64,000 nt of DNA from Emticicia sp. BO119. GTDB taxonomy: Bacteria; Bacteroidota; Bacteroidia; Cytophagales; Spirosomataceae. The position numbers were made by a program, and so were the translations under genes. The notes under the pieces were generated by a model. That model was given only the letters and a program-made list of their open reading frames with translations, had not been told where the DNA came from and searched no databases. Of this stretch, positions 42,101-50,592 are shown one piece after another. The first letter of the stretch is position 1. Every line of letters begins with the position of its first letter. The stretch spans positions 124,001 through 188,000 of the forward strand of contig NZ_JACETV010000003.1 in NCBI RefSeq assembly GCF_013912375.1, written 5' to 3'.

Positions 42101-43677
42101 AAATCAACCTTACCGGTTATATCAAAAGTCAGGTTAGTATCCTTGACACTCACCCGTCCGTCAAATAACGACTGGCTCATTTCACCATCAACCGTGATAT
42201 TCTGAAAATCATACCCATTAAACCAGATATGTTTGACGGTGCCGTCAAAATTCAGCAAAGCGTCTTTAATAGTAAGTCCTTTGCCTTTAATATCGCCGGT
42301 AAACGACATTTTCTGAAGCATTGTCTCTTCATTTACCAGTTTACCTAACTCCAGGTCGTCAACCATCAGCGAGCCTGTATAAGTAGGCAAGGCTTTCCCG
42401 TTAGGAATTTTCATGGTAATATTACCGGCTACTAACCCTAACTGAGACTTCACGAAGGCATCAGTAGTAAAATCATTATACAACCCCTTGAAAATTCCTG
42501 CAAAGGTAGTTATGCCAAACTTCTGTACGTGTTGCTGATACAAAGAATCTCCTACATACTGGCGGGCATCAATCGCATCAATCTGCGAGGGTTTCCAGGT
42601 CAGATCCATCACTGCCTTGCGCAGATCAGGCATATTTTTAAAGGCAATTTCTCCGTCAAGGTAGCTGTTCTGGCCGAATTTCAGGTTAAAGTCTTTGACC
42701 CTGAAATCGTGTACTGTCCCCTTGAAATCTCCATTGAGCAGATAGTTTTCATGATACTGATACATATCAGTTGCAAATCGCCCCAAATCCTGCGCATCAA
42801 TTTCACAATTGCGCAGATCGCCGATCATCTCTACCTTTTCATTAAAATCACTGAAATCTCTTGGGGTAATATAATTGAAATGAACTGACTTCGTAAGTGT
42901 TGAATTATTAATTCTGGCATATAGATCATCAAATCTCATGTGTTGCCTTGAATAAAAGAATTGGGTATTGAGTTCTTTTATTTCAAGGTTACTTCGGCGT
43001 TCAGTTCCTTTAAGGTCAGTCAAGGCAAACTTAATGGTATCACCTTGTATGAAAAAATCTTTCAAAAGCCCTTGTACACCATGCACAGTAAAATTATTAT
43101 AATCAAATTCTTCTTTCGGAAAACGCTTTTCTTCGGGGTCTTGCAGTGTAAAAGTACCCCCCTGTATATAAGCTTCATCAATCGTAAACGGAATATTATG
43201 CTCAATTCTTACCTTGGCGGTATCGGGGGTTGAGGTTAGTTCTTCAATTCTTGCTAACCATTTATCAATATTCAGGTCGCCATCTGACTCGTAAATCAGT
43301 TTCACCCGGGGGTCGAGCACCATTACATAGTCAAGATTATTGTCAAAGGTCAGAAAAGTATTCCAGTCAAAATTAAAATTGGTTTTAGAATTCACGTACA
43401 ACTCTTTTACAAAAATCATTTCCCGGTTTTTGTAATCATATATCGTAACATTCTCTAAAGTGATTTCATCGAACCAGGTAAGTTTGGCTTTTTCGATTTT
43501 TACTTTTGAGCCTAATTTTTCGGAGAGGTATTCGGTTGCTCTTTGTAGAGTAAGGGTTTGTATGACAGGCAACTGCAGAGCATAGAAAACCGTTACTATT
43601 CCCATAAAAATAATGAAAATAAGATTCAGCAGGATTCTGGTTGATATTTTAACTATGCGGCGCAAATACTTAAGCAA
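39112..43677 (-). CDS. TamB/AsmA-like translocation and assembly module protein
   Basis: A 1521-residue envelope protein. An N-terminal uncleaved membrane anchor (about 12-35) is followed by AsmA-like LSEKLGSKVKIEKAKLTWFDEITLENVTIYD, a very long beta-rich middle of repeated strands, and a C-terminal TamB domain. In that domain GSGTLTVRGTPGDPVIRGSVAVEKGS (about 985-1010) and ISINAIVTANVFLPD are recognisable. Such proteins span the periplasm as hydrophobic grooves that move phospholipid or help assemble outer-membrane proteins. No tamA/bamA partner is adjacent. It diverges from tsaD over 113 bp. The ATG at 43677 directly precedes the anchor. Confidence 0.88.
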   Translation of the reverse strand: MLKYLRRIVKISTRILLNLIFIIFMGIVTVFYALQLPVIQTLTLQRATEYLSEKLGSKVKIEKAKLTWFDEITLENVTIYDYKNREMIFVKELYVNSKTNFNFDWNTFLTFDNNLDYVMVLDPRVKLIYESDGDLNIDKWLARIEELTSTPDTAKVRIEHNIPFTIDEAYIQGGTFTLQDPEEKRFPKEEFDYNNFTVHGVQGLLKDFFIQGDTIKFALTDLKGTERRSNLEIKELNTQFFYSRQHMRFDDLYARINNSTLTKSVHFNYITPRDFSDFNEKVEMIGDLRNCEIDAQDLGRFATDMYQYHENYLLNGDFKGTVHDFRVKDFNLKFGQNSYLDGEIAFKNMPDLRKAVMDLTWKPSQIDAIDARQYVGDSLYQQHVQKFGITTFAGIFKGLYNDFTTDAFVKSQLGLVAGNITMKIPNGKALPTYTGSLMVDDLELGKLVNEETMLQKMSFTGDIKGKGLTIKDALLNFDGTVKHIWFNGYDFQNITVDGEMSQSLFDGRVSVKDTNLTFDITGKVDFSKALNKFDIHGIVQNANLRALGYAQNDVKLKSELTLDFQGNELDNWIGRAQLLHTVLQYDKRKLGIDSVFVTSALDSNSRHISLLSEFFNIDITGKFTPSQVISDVTRFSKEYTQYFVENEASRMAYYVNLPAKGFQPRYNLDYKVLFKKSDPFFAYFYPALFISPNTELNGQLNIRNTVELSLGGKIDTLRHGSFAFYNNELDFNTSKEVTSPKILTSLVFNSEKQKLGDMAPTEKLEVNGAWGQANVIEFDAKIKQQKSSNRAQVFGHLAFLQDEINVSFNDRNTKLDLLGETWLLAKNNLINFYESDICFQDVAISNKNQSISMSGYLSQDSLKEAYVNVQDFNLQTLEPLTNVDLKGIVNGKLMLRDVYNDGLITSEFNVDNLKYENSLIGTVSGGILWDNVTQKLNVNGNIVRINNEIFSLSGTYDPKDEYDPLNLKANLEKADLEIFQSFIDDIFSNIRGYGSGTLTVRGTPGDPVIRGSVAVEKGSLLVNELNTPLYFDDRINFNEEGFVVEKGFRVRDTDGNEAELAGGIFNGGSGNFMLGIHAYMRGRDGFRIMNTTIKNNEDFYGTGVATGDLHITGSLKNVAITGNLTSKKDTKITIPLDGATYVNTEEEGITFVSRNEKHAKNKGEKKDSTLNEEAGSLKMAFNFTITPDAECVVIFDRINKDELTAVGNGRISIEYDTRGGFTMTGPYTIRSGKYDFSLQNISRVRKFDIADGSWIRWSGDPYDATISINAIVTANVFLPDGIASGTNSAELRTTYPVSAYVILTDKLMKPTIKYDIKFDQRRIPLNLQPQVIAFEQRLRNDEQLLANNFVGVAAFNRLFSDNSFRDVVDSQLLLDNVSSLLTNQLGTIASKINPNLEIGVQLGALSTLRQNMFNNVQVNFSYRFSNNRLKLSVNNTILQNQEQTAGNYFYGGEVEWLLNEDGSWRLKAYSRNVPNYFYNFNTNVTVNGVSLQHTRSFNTIFKRKTPPATPKSELSRVSSIF

Positions 43678-43724
43678 ATAAACAAAATAATTAACAAATC
43701 AATTAATTACTGAATTACCAATCG

Positions 43725-43732
43725 TAATTTTG
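43725..43732 (+). promoter_or_regulatory. -7 element of tsaD
   Basis: TAATTTTG is an exact match to TAnnTTTG and lies 58 bp before the TTG start codon. No TTTG -33 box is seen at the usual distance. Confidence 0.4.
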
Positions 43733-43790
43733 TGTTTTTAATTTTAATAGGGTCATAGAACCTTAAAACACAAAATCTTAATCTTTAGTT

Positions 43791-44789
43791 TTGAATATAT
43801 TAGCTATCGAATCTTCCTGTGACGAAACGTCAGCGGCTGTTATTTCTAACGGTAAAATCTACTCCAACATTGTAGCAGGACAACTAATTCATGAGCGTTT
43901 TGGTGGAGTTGTGCCTGAGTTGGCTTCCCGTGCCCACCAACAACATATTTTACCTGTGGTTGAAAATGCTTTAGAAAAGGCAAAGATAACAAAAAATCAG
44001 CTAAATGCTATAGCTTTTACACGTGGACCTGGCCTTTTGGGTTCTTTATTGGTAGGCACTTCATTTGCCAAAGCAATGGCTCTTGGGCTTAATATCCCTC
44101 TCATAGAGGTCAATCATATTCAGGCACATGTCTTAGCTCATTTTATTGATGAACCAGCACCAGCGTTTCCGTTTTTATGTCTGACTGTTAGTGGCGGGCA
44201 TACCCAGATAGTTTTGGTGAAAGACCACCTGGCTATGGAAGTAATTGGTGAAACCCAAGACGATGCTGTGGGTGAAGCCTTTGATAAAACTGCCAAACTG
44301 TTAGGCTTACCCTACCCTGGTGGCCCGCTCGTTGATAAATATGCCCAACAAGGCAACCCCGAAGCCTTTGAATTCCCGCTGTCTGAAATGCCTAAATACA
44401 ATTTTTCTTTTAGCGGAATCAAGACATCCATATTGTATTTTTTAAAAGCAAATCAGGCTAAGAATCCAAATTTTATTGAAGAAAATATAGCTGATATATG
44501 TGCCAGTGTGCAGCACACACTTATTAAGATGTCGTTACAAAAACTACGTAGAGCAGCACGAGAATTAAATATCAGAGAAATAGCTATTGCCGGAGGAGTA
44601 TCGGCCAATTCGGGTTTAAGAAAAACTTTGCAGGAATTAGGTGATAAAGAAAAATGGAATGTCTATATTCCACAGTTTCAGTATTGCACCGATAATGCCG
44701 GAATGATTGCTATGGCCGCCCATTTTAAATATCTGAAAGGAGAATTTACTTCGCAAGAGGTGAGCCCTTTGCCAAGAATGGATTGGTAG
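43791..44789 (+). CDS. tsaD: tRNA N6-adenosine threonylcarbamoyltransferase
   Basis: TsaD transfers the threonylcarbamoyl group to A37 of ANN-decoding tRNAs with TsaB and TsaE. The 332-residue protein is full length: NILAIESSCDETSAAVI at the start, the metal-binding HIQAHVLAH, FPFLCLTVSGGHTQIVLV, DDAVGEAFDKTAKLLGLPYPGG, IAGGVSANSGLR, and YCTDNAGMIA near the end. The start is TTG: the frame has a stop at 43779-43781, and no ATG precedes the conserved ILAIESS. It diverges from the TamB-like gene and converges on the haloperoxidase-like gene. Confidence 0.95.
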   Translation: MNILAIESSCDETSAAVISNGKIYSNIVAGQLIHERFGGVVPELASRAHQQHILPVVENALEKAKITKNQLNAIAFTRGPGLLGSLLVGTSFAKAMALGLNIPLIEVNHIQAHVLAHFIDEPAPAFPFLCLTVSGGHTQIVLVKDHLAMEVIGETQDDAVGEAFDKTAKLLGLPYPGGPLVDKYAQQGNPEAFEFPLSEMPKYNFSFSGIKTSILYFLKANQAKNPNFIEENIADICASVQHTLIKMSLQKLRRAARELNIREIAIAGGVSANSGLRKTLQELGDKEKWNVYIPQFQYCTDNAGMIAMAAHFKYLKGEFTSQEVSPLPRMDW

Positions 44790-44859
44790 GTTATTAAATT
44801 TCAGGCACTAATCCTTGAATTTACGTTCAGAATAAATCCAGAAAAATGCTATAAATAAA

Positions 44860-44892
44860 GAGCCTTACCATCAGGCAAGGCTCCAAATCATG
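44860..44892 (-). terminator. Terminator between tsaD and the haloperoxidase-like gene
   Basis: GAGCCTT (44860-44866) pairs with AAGGCTC (44877-44883). On the minus strand it is followed by CTTTATTTAT, so it most likely serves the minus-strand gene. It may also stop tsaD transcripts. Confidence 0.6.
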
Positions 44893-44893
44893 A

Positions 44894-46255
44894 TTATTTA
44901 TTTACTGCAACAGTATTCTTTTTTCTGGTCCGGGCTATTCTTAATACTTCCTGCCCGATTTTCACACCACATTTGTTTCCTTCGTTACAGCCGGATAAAA
45001 AGTGGATTCCGCCATACATCCGGCTGATATTGGCCGTCAGGGCGGCTTCTCTGAACGAATTAAAAGTCATAACACCATGCCCGTGTTTGTATTCGGTAGA
45101 GTCGGTAAAAGTTACTTTATCACCATGAATAAAGCTCAGTACTTCTGCGGCGGCGGCAGAGATAGTACTATGGCCGCTGGTATATTCAGGGAAAGGTGGT
45201 GTTTGCAGGAAAGGTTGCCATTTAGGGTCTACTTCAGCATTAATAACTGTTTCCGGGCGGATTTTAATACTACGGTATTTTTCGTTCCAGCAACTGATAA
45301 AAGCATCTAATAATGCCATTGACTCTAAGGCATAGCCCTCAACACTTTTCTCAAAAGAAGCGTTGGTTTTGCGTGAAACTGTAGTGTGAATAGCCAACCA
45401 GTGCCCTCCGGGTGTCATTTTTTTATTAGCGAACATCACGTGTCCCATTACATTCATTACAAAAGGGTTGTCGTCCCAGAACCATGCAAGGCGTTTTTGG
45501 TCTTCTGTCAGATTCTTACCTACCTCATATACTTCCATTGTTTCTTTCCAGAAAGCACTTTTTCTATCATGATTATACATAGGTGGTGGTGGCGGTGGAA
45601 ATTGCCCTGCCGAATCTAAGGTGAAAGCCCTCAGTTTATTCCATTCGGGTTCGCAGGCATCGGCATAGGCCGGAGGGGTAGGAACCCACGTACCAGGCAA
45701 GTTGGTTACCGTAAAACGGATACCCCGTGTTTGCTTGTACTTGTCTCCACCAGAATACCGTATTATATGTGCAGCCACACTGTCACCGTAAGCCATCGAA
45801 CGCTCCATTACATCTTCCGGTACACCCAGCGCCTCATATTTTTTGTAGAATGTTTTCTCGTAGTCATCAAAGAAATTGCCAGAAAAAGTAAGAGTACGCC
45901 CAACTTTCAGAAATGCCCTTGTACTTGCCAGCGGGAAACAATAATCTTTGCCTTCTTCAGGTTTGGGGCCTGCCGGTAAACCTTTCACTTTTCCGCTTAA
46001 TGACTCATATTCGGGGAATCCCGGCACCATTGCTTCATAACCAGCCAAAGTAGAGTAGGCGTAGATACGGGCTGCTACCGGTGGTTTGAAAATATCATGA
46101 ATAATCACATCTGTCAACAATTCAACCGATTGATGATAAAGCTCAGGGTCAGCGGCTTTTGCATTATAAACTTTAGCATCGCTTTTGGGTTTACAAGCAT
46201 TAAAAGACAAGCCAATAGCCGCTATAGTTACAAAGAGGAATAATTTTTTTAACAT
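44894..46255 (-). CDS. Vanadium-dependent haloperoxidase / PAP2-family lipoprotein
   Basis: A 453-residue lipoprotein (lipobox FNAC after a hydrophobic segment) starting at the ATG at 46255; one at 46300 would add 15 residues. The C-terminal part has the vanadate/phosphate-binding pattern of the PAP2/haloperoxidase superfamily: KIRPETVINAEVDPKWQPFL with a Lys/Arg pair, PEYTSGHSTISAAAAEVLSF (the PxYxSGH motif), and NISRMYGGIHFLSG (SRxYGGIHF). Whether it oxidises halides or is an acid phosphatase cannot be decided from these motifs, since they are shared. It diverges from the toroid-like protein gene over a 241-bp region. Confidence 0.85.
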   Translation of the reverse strand: MLKKLFLFVTIAAIGLSFNACKPKSDAKVYNAKAADPELYHQSVELLTDVIIHDIFKPPVAARIYAYSTLAGYEAMVPGFPEYESLSGKVKGLPAGPKPEEGKDYCFPLASTRAFLKVGRTLTFSGNFFDDYEKTFYKKYEALGVPEDVMERSMAYGDSVAAHIIRYSGGDKYKQTRGIRFTVTNLPGTWVPTPPAYADACEPEWNKLRAFTLDSAGQFPPPPPPMYNHDRKSAFWKETMEVYEVGKNLTEDQKRLAWFWDDNPFVMNVMGHVMFANKKMTPGGHWLAIHTTVSRKTNASFEKSVEGYALESMALLDAFISCWNEKYRSIKIRPETVINAEVDPKWQPFLQTPPFPEYTSGHSTISAAAAEVLSFIHGDKVTFTDSTEYKHGHGVMTFNSFREAALTANISRMYGGIHFLSGCNEGNKCGVKIGQEVLRIARTRKKNTVAVNK

Positions 46256-46297
46256 GGGTAGTGTAAAACAAACTAAAAAAAACACAATTATTAAATG

Positions 46298-46324
46298 CAA
46301 ATTTACAAAATATACTTTACCAAA
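46298..46324 (-). promoter_or_regulatory. Possible promoter of the haloperoxidase-like gene
   Basis: Read on the minus strand, TAAATTTG (46305-46298) is an exact TAnnTTTG with TTTG (46324-46321) 15 bp upstream. The spacing is shorter than usual. It lies 42 bp before the ATG. Confidence 0.35.
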
Positions 46325-46496
46325 ACGATGATTTTCGTCATTTTAATATCTGTTTAATATTCTTGATGTAATTTAAAAGGCTGAACCATCAGCAGTTTCA
46401 ATTGCTGACTCTATGTATTTTATCCCTTAAACACTCAATAAAAAACGGTAATTAGATGAGTAAATAATATTTAGATTCTCCATTTTTTTTCTTAAA

Positions 46497-47930
46497 ATGC
46501 CATTCAATTTCCAATATGCACAAAAAATGCACTCTTCAAACGCCACATATCTTTCGTTTAAAAGCAGAAAATTCTTGTTCATATTCTTTTTTCTTTTCCT
46601 CTCTATTTTTTTTAAAGTATCAGGGCAGAGTCCGACGCCAAAACAGATTTTTCGGGAATCACTTAGTTTTCTGATAAAAACTCAATGCGATTCTACTATA
46701 ACAGGCAAACAATATGCAGGCGAATGGCCCGTATATATGAACCTGATTGAGACTTATATTTTTATTGGCAAAAAACGAAAAGCCCGCGACTCTAATTGCT
46801 TTAATATCTCGGCAGTACATAATTTTCTGTCTGAGATTTACCTACATGATACCACTTTACATGAATTAAAGCCTGTGCTGGCAAAAGCTTTCAATGAGAT
46901 CAAGACCTATGAGGTTGATAAACGTTATAATTTCTGGAAATTGCTACCAGCCGTACGTAACCATAGAATGTTTGGTAAAGACCCTCATCTATTAGTGCGA
47001 AGACCTACAAATTATCCGCTCAATTCAAGGTTTATCAATAAAACGGCCAACGTGCCCGAAGATGCCGACGACACCGCCTTAGCCAATACTGCAACCTATT
47101 ATCATAATCGTATTTTTAATGATACATTAAAGGCTCTCTCGTATGCAGGTTTTGATGAATACCTTGATAAAAAACGCAAAAACCGCAACTGGTATAATTT
47201 CATGTTGCCTACACCGGGGCAATCAGGTGCTTACCTTACCTGGCATCATCAGGAATATGAATATGATCATTGGAATCCTGTTACCACCTATTTTTCATTA
47301 TTATTTATATTTTCCCCGTTCAGTTCGGCTTTCCCGGTAGCTTATGAACCCTGGATACCTTTCGGAGCCAATGATGTAGATGTGGTTGTAAACAGCAATA
47401 TCCTGAATTACCTCTCATTAACGTCGCAGGTGAATAAAAGTGCCGGTAAAAACGGAGCTCTTAAAGTAATTGGACATTGTGTCAGAAAAAATCTGTGGAG
47501 TACCGGAGCAGTTTACTATCCGAACAGCTATCATATTGATTTTGCCGTAGCTAAAGCATTTCGTAATGGTGTAGAAGAATTAGCTGAAACAACAAAAAAA
47601 ATAGTTAAACACTTAACAGAAACCCAGCAACCCAACGGAAGTTTTGAAAGCAAGCCCTGGGTAAATAAAAAAGATATTATACAATCAACTGCCTACGCCC
47701 TGCATGCCATGATAGATTTACGAGCCAAAGGAATGGCAATACCTGACCAGAACATCAGAAAAGCCTTTGAATTTCTGCTAACCAAAGCTCAAAGAAAAGA
47801 TGGTATGTGTCATTGGGAAGGTGGGGTGTATTTTTCAGGAGGCACGTTGCTCCGCAATATTCTTATCTGGCAGTCTGATGCCTATACCACAGCATTGATA
47901 GCGAGTTGTTTTCAGAGATATTACCTCTGA
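46497..47930 (+). CDS. Secreted alpha/alpha-toroid-like protein with class II terpene cyclase-like DxDD motif
   Basis: A 477-residue protein with a signal peptide (hydrophobic core about 26-38, cleavage near VSGQ). The mature part looks all-helical. Residues 189-194 read DADDTA, the form of the catalytic DxDD(TA) motif in squalene-hopene-type class II cyclases. A second acidic motif, GANDVDVVVNSNILNYL, lies near 290-306. Two C-terminal stretches, TQQPNGSFESKPW...STAYALHAM and KDGMCHWEGG, resemble QW-type toroid repeats. It is shorter than squalene-hopene cyclase (about 630) and, unlike known cyclases, predicted to be exported. It may be a glycan- or lipid-active toroid rather than a cyclase. 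Start ATG at 46497; one at 46527 is also possible. Confidence 0.6.
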   Translation: MPFNFQYAQKMHSSNATYLSFKSRKFLFIFFFLFLSIFFKVSGQSPTPKQIFRESLSFLIKTQCDSTITGKQYAGEWPVYMNLIETYIFIGKKRKARDSNCFNISAVHNFLSEIYLHDTTLHELKPVLAKAFNEIKTYEVDKRYNFWKLLPAVRNHRMFGKDPHLLVRRPTNYPLNSRFINKTANVPEDADDTALANTATYYHNRIFNDTLKALSYAGFDEYLDKKRKNRNWYNFMLPTPGQSGAYLTWHHQEYEYDHWNPVTTYFSLLFIFSPFSSAFPVAYEPWIPFGANDVDVVVNSNILNYLSLTSQVNKSAGKNGALKVIGHCVRKNLWSTGAVYYPNSYHIDFAVAKAFRNGVEELAETTKKIVKHLTETQQPNGSFESKPWVNKKDIIQSTAYALHAMIDLRAKGMAIPDQNIRKAFEFLLTKAQRKDGMCHWEGGVYFSGGTLLRNILIWQSDAYTTALIASCFQRYYL

Positions 47931-48095
47931 CATGGTTCTACACTTTATATTTTCGCAGGAGTTAACAGCCTTTTATATTTCTGTTTCAGAAATTTCATCA
48001 GCATTTTCAGCCTTTTCACAACCAATTACGTCTTCTTTATGTTGTTTGTGCAGAAGTAATTAATTTTTTATTAATAAATTTCACAAAATTTAAGT

Positions 48096-49367
48096 ATGAC
48101 GTTGGCTAATAACGTTACAGGCGGTTCTTCGATGACGACCAATAAACGCAAGATATTTAATGATCCGGTTTATGGATTCGTAACAATACACTCTGATTTA
48201 ATTTATGATCTCATTGAGCATCCTTTTTTTCAGCGTTTACGTCGTATAAAGCAATTAGGCATGGCCGAACTGGTATATCCGGGAGCCTTGCACACGCGTT
48301 TTCATCATGCGCTGGGGGCTATGCACCTGATGCACGAGGTACTGGTAGTGCTGCAATCAAAAGGGCAGATTATTTCCGAAAGTGAGTTTGAGGCAGCACA
48401 AATAGCTATTCTGCTGCATGATATAGGCCACGGGCCATTTTCTCATGTACTTGAATACACCATTTTAGATGAAGTGCACCACGAGCACATTTCAGCTTTG
48501 CTGATGGAGAAACTTAACCGGGAGTTTAACGGGAAGCTCTCGCTGGCTCTTGAAATGTTTAATGGTACTTATGAACGTGATTTTTTCCATCAGTTAATTT
48601 CGAGCCAGCTGGATATGGACAGGCTGGATTATCTGAACCGGGATTGTTTTTTTACAGGAGTAGCAGAAGGCACTATCGGTGTCGACAGAATCATCAAGAT
48701 GCTGAACGTAGTGGGAAATCAGTTGGTAGTAGAAGAAAAAGGCTTGCTGAGTGTCGAAAACTTTCTGAATGCCCGCCGCCTGATGTACTGGCAGGTATAT
48801 TTACATAAAACCGCTATCTGTGCCGAAACCATGCTTATGCAAATTATCAGACGTGCCAGAGAGTTGATTAATGCAGGAGAGGCTCTATTTGCCAATCCGG
48901 CGTTTATGATTTTTTTAAAAGAAAACGTGAGTTTAAAGGCGTTTCAAAGCAATGATAAGTATCTGCAAGCGTTTACACTATTAGATGATTACGACATCTG
49001 GGCTTGTGTAAAAAACTGGCAGTTTCATTCAGATATAATTTTATCAACCATTTGCAGAGATTTACTGAACAGAAACCTGTTCAAAATCAAAATAGCTAAT
49101 AAACCCATTGAACCAGCACTTATTAGTTCATTAAAACAAGCACTCATTGACAACGGCATCCCCGGGAATCAGTCAGATTATTTTATTACCGAAGGAGACG
49201 TAAGCAACAAAGGCTACGTTCGTGGTGATGAAACCATCTACATTTGCACCAAAAACAAAGAAGTAGTAGATATTGCAGATGCCTCAGATTTACCGACTAT
49301 CAAGGCATTAAGCAACATCGTGAAAAAATACTATGTATGTTGGGGCAAAAATGTATATTTGCAATGA
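48096..49367 (+). CDS. HD-domain phosphohydrolase (dGTPase/SAMHD1-like)
   Basis: A 423-residue cytoplasmic protein of the HD superfamily. It begins with RKIFNDPVYGFVTIHSDLIYDLIEHPFFQRLRRIKQLG, continues with H66-T-R-F-H70-H71 and the HD doublet in ILLHDIGHGPFSHVLE (H108-D109, H112), then SSQLDMDRLDYLNRD with the later metal Asp. This pattern matches YdhJ/SAMHD1-like dNTP phosphohydrolases, though the substrate in Bacteroidota is not certain. ATG at 48096 is used; another at 48132 is possible. It precedes lpxD by 133 bp and may not be in the same transcript. Confidence 0.9.
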   Translation: MTLANNVTGGSSMTTNKRKIFNDPVYGFVTIHSDLIYDLIEHPFFQRLRRIKQLGMAELVYPGALHTRFHHALGAMHLMHEVLVVLQSKGQIISESEFEAAQIAILLHDIGHGPFSHVLEYTILDEVHHEHISALLMEKLNREFNGKLSLALEMFNGTYERDFFHQLISSQLDMDRLDYLNRDCFFTGVAEGTIGVDRIIKMLNVVGNQLVVEEKGLLSVENFLNARRLMYWQVYLHKTAICAETMLMQIIRRARELINAGEALFANPAFMIFLKENVSLKAFQSNDKYLQAFTLLDDYDIWACVKNWQFHSDIILSTICRDLLNRNLFKIKIANKPIEPALISSLKQALIDNGIPGNQSDYFITEGDVSNKGYVRGDETIYICTKNKEVVDIADASDLPTIKALSNIVKKYYVCWGKNVYLQ

Positions 49368-49412
49368 TTTTGCTATGTGGTGAATTATTTTTGTACTATT
49401 CAAAGAATATTT

Positions 49413-49434
49413 TCGACAAAAATAATTTTGTCGA
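49413..49434 (+). promoter_or_regulatory. Palindrome overlapping the -7 box of lpxD
   Basis: TCGACAAAA (49413-49421) and TTTTGTCGA (49426-49434) form a perfect inverted repeat with a 4-nt spacer. The exact -7 consensus TAATTTTG at 49423-49430 lies within it, 71 bp before the ATG. A regulator binding here would block polymerase; a short hairpin is the alternative. Confidence 0.45.
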
Positions 49435-49500
49435 CACTTTATCCTGTTAAAGTGTTATATTATCCAACGTAAGCAAAATTTAAACACGCTGAAGTATTTT

Positions 49501-50559
49501 ATGCAATTTACGATAAAGCAAATAGCTCACTTAATCAATGGAGAGGTGCAAGGAGACGATTCCTTGACAGTCAGCAAGTTAGCTAAAATTGAACAAGGAA
49601 ATACCGGCGACATTTCGTTTCTCGCCAATCAGAAATACGAGCATTTTATCTACACTACCAAGGCTTCGGCTGTCATTGTCGGCAAAGATTTTGTTCCAAA
49701 AAAGGCTATTTCTGCTTCATTGATTGTGGTTGATAACCCCTATCTTTCGTTTACCCAACTCCTTGAAGAGTATCAGAAGATTTTGAATTTTTCTAAGAAA
49801 GGAGCTGAGCAACCAGTGTTTGTAGGAACCGGTACAGAGATAGGCGAAGGGGCTTATCAGGGGGCATTTTCATATGTGGGTAACAACACCAAAATCGGTA
49901 AAAATGTGAAGATTTACCCACAGGTTTATATAGGTGACAATGTGGTGATCGGAGATAATACACTGATATATGCCGGAGTAAAAATATATAGTAATGCCAT
50001 AATCGGAAGCAACTGCGTGTTTCATGCCGGAGCAGTAATCGGGAGCGATGGCTTTGGCTTTGCGCCACAGGAAGATGGAACTTACAAAACTATTCCACAG
50101 TTAGGAAATGTAGTAATAGAAGACAATGTAAGCATTGGTGCCAATACTACTATCGATTGTGCTACTATGGGTTCTACCATTATCCACCAAGGTGTAAAAA
50201 TTGACAACCTGGTTCAGGTAGCACATAATGTTGAAATCGGAAAAAATACCGTAATTGCAGCTCAGACAGGAATAGCCGGCTCAACAATAGTAGGCGAAAA
50301 CTGTGTACTTGCCGGACAAGTAGGAGTTGTAGGCCATATATCTATTGCGAATGGCACAAAAGTCGGTGCAAAAGCCGGTGTAAGGAAAAGCATTAAACAA
50401 GAAAATACTTCTATAACAGGCACATATGCCTTTGAGTTAAATGACTATATGCGGGCAGCTGCTGTTTTCAAAAGACTTCCTCAACTGGATAAACAAGTAC
50501 GTGAATTAGAAAAACGTCTTGAAGAATTGATTAATGAAGGAGTATTTTCTGAAGCATAA
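49501..50559 (+). CDS. lpxD: UDP-3-O-(3-hydroxyacyl)glucosamine N-acyltransferase
   Basis: LpxD adds the second acyl chain in lipid A synthesis. The 352-residue protein has the N-terminal uridine-binding domain (about 1-100: [34 protein letters not shown]) and a left-handed beta-helix of hexapeptide repeats (about 105-320). The catalytic His is in [12 protein letters not shown], and [20 protein letters not shown] is a family signature. A short helical tail ends the protein. It is the first of three lipid A genes in one direction, 33 bp before lpxC-fabZ. Confidence 0.95.
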   Translation: MQFTIKQIAHLINGEVQGDDSLTVSKLAKIEQGNTGDISFLANQKYEHFIYTTKASAVIVGKDFVPKKAISASLIVVDNPYLSFTQLLEEYQKILNFSKKGAEQPVFVGTGTEIGEGAYQGAFSYVGNNTKIGKNVKIYPQVYIGDNVVIGDNTLIYAGVKIYSNAIIGSNCVFHAGAVIGSDGFGFAPQEDGTYKTIPQLGNVVIEDNVSIGANTTIDCATMGSTIIHQGVKIDNLVQVAHNVEIGKNTVIAAQTGIAGSTIVGENCVLAGQVGVVGHISIANGTKVGAKAGVRKSIKQENTSITGTYAFELNDYMRAAAVFKRLPQLDKQVRELEKRLEELINEGVFSEA

Positions 50560-50592
50560 GGTAGCTGAAACCGCAAAATAAGATAATTGCCA

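Noticed and set aside
49793-50068. Minus-strand frame inside lpxD
   Set aside because: It arises from the hexapeptide-repeat codons of lpxD read backwards.
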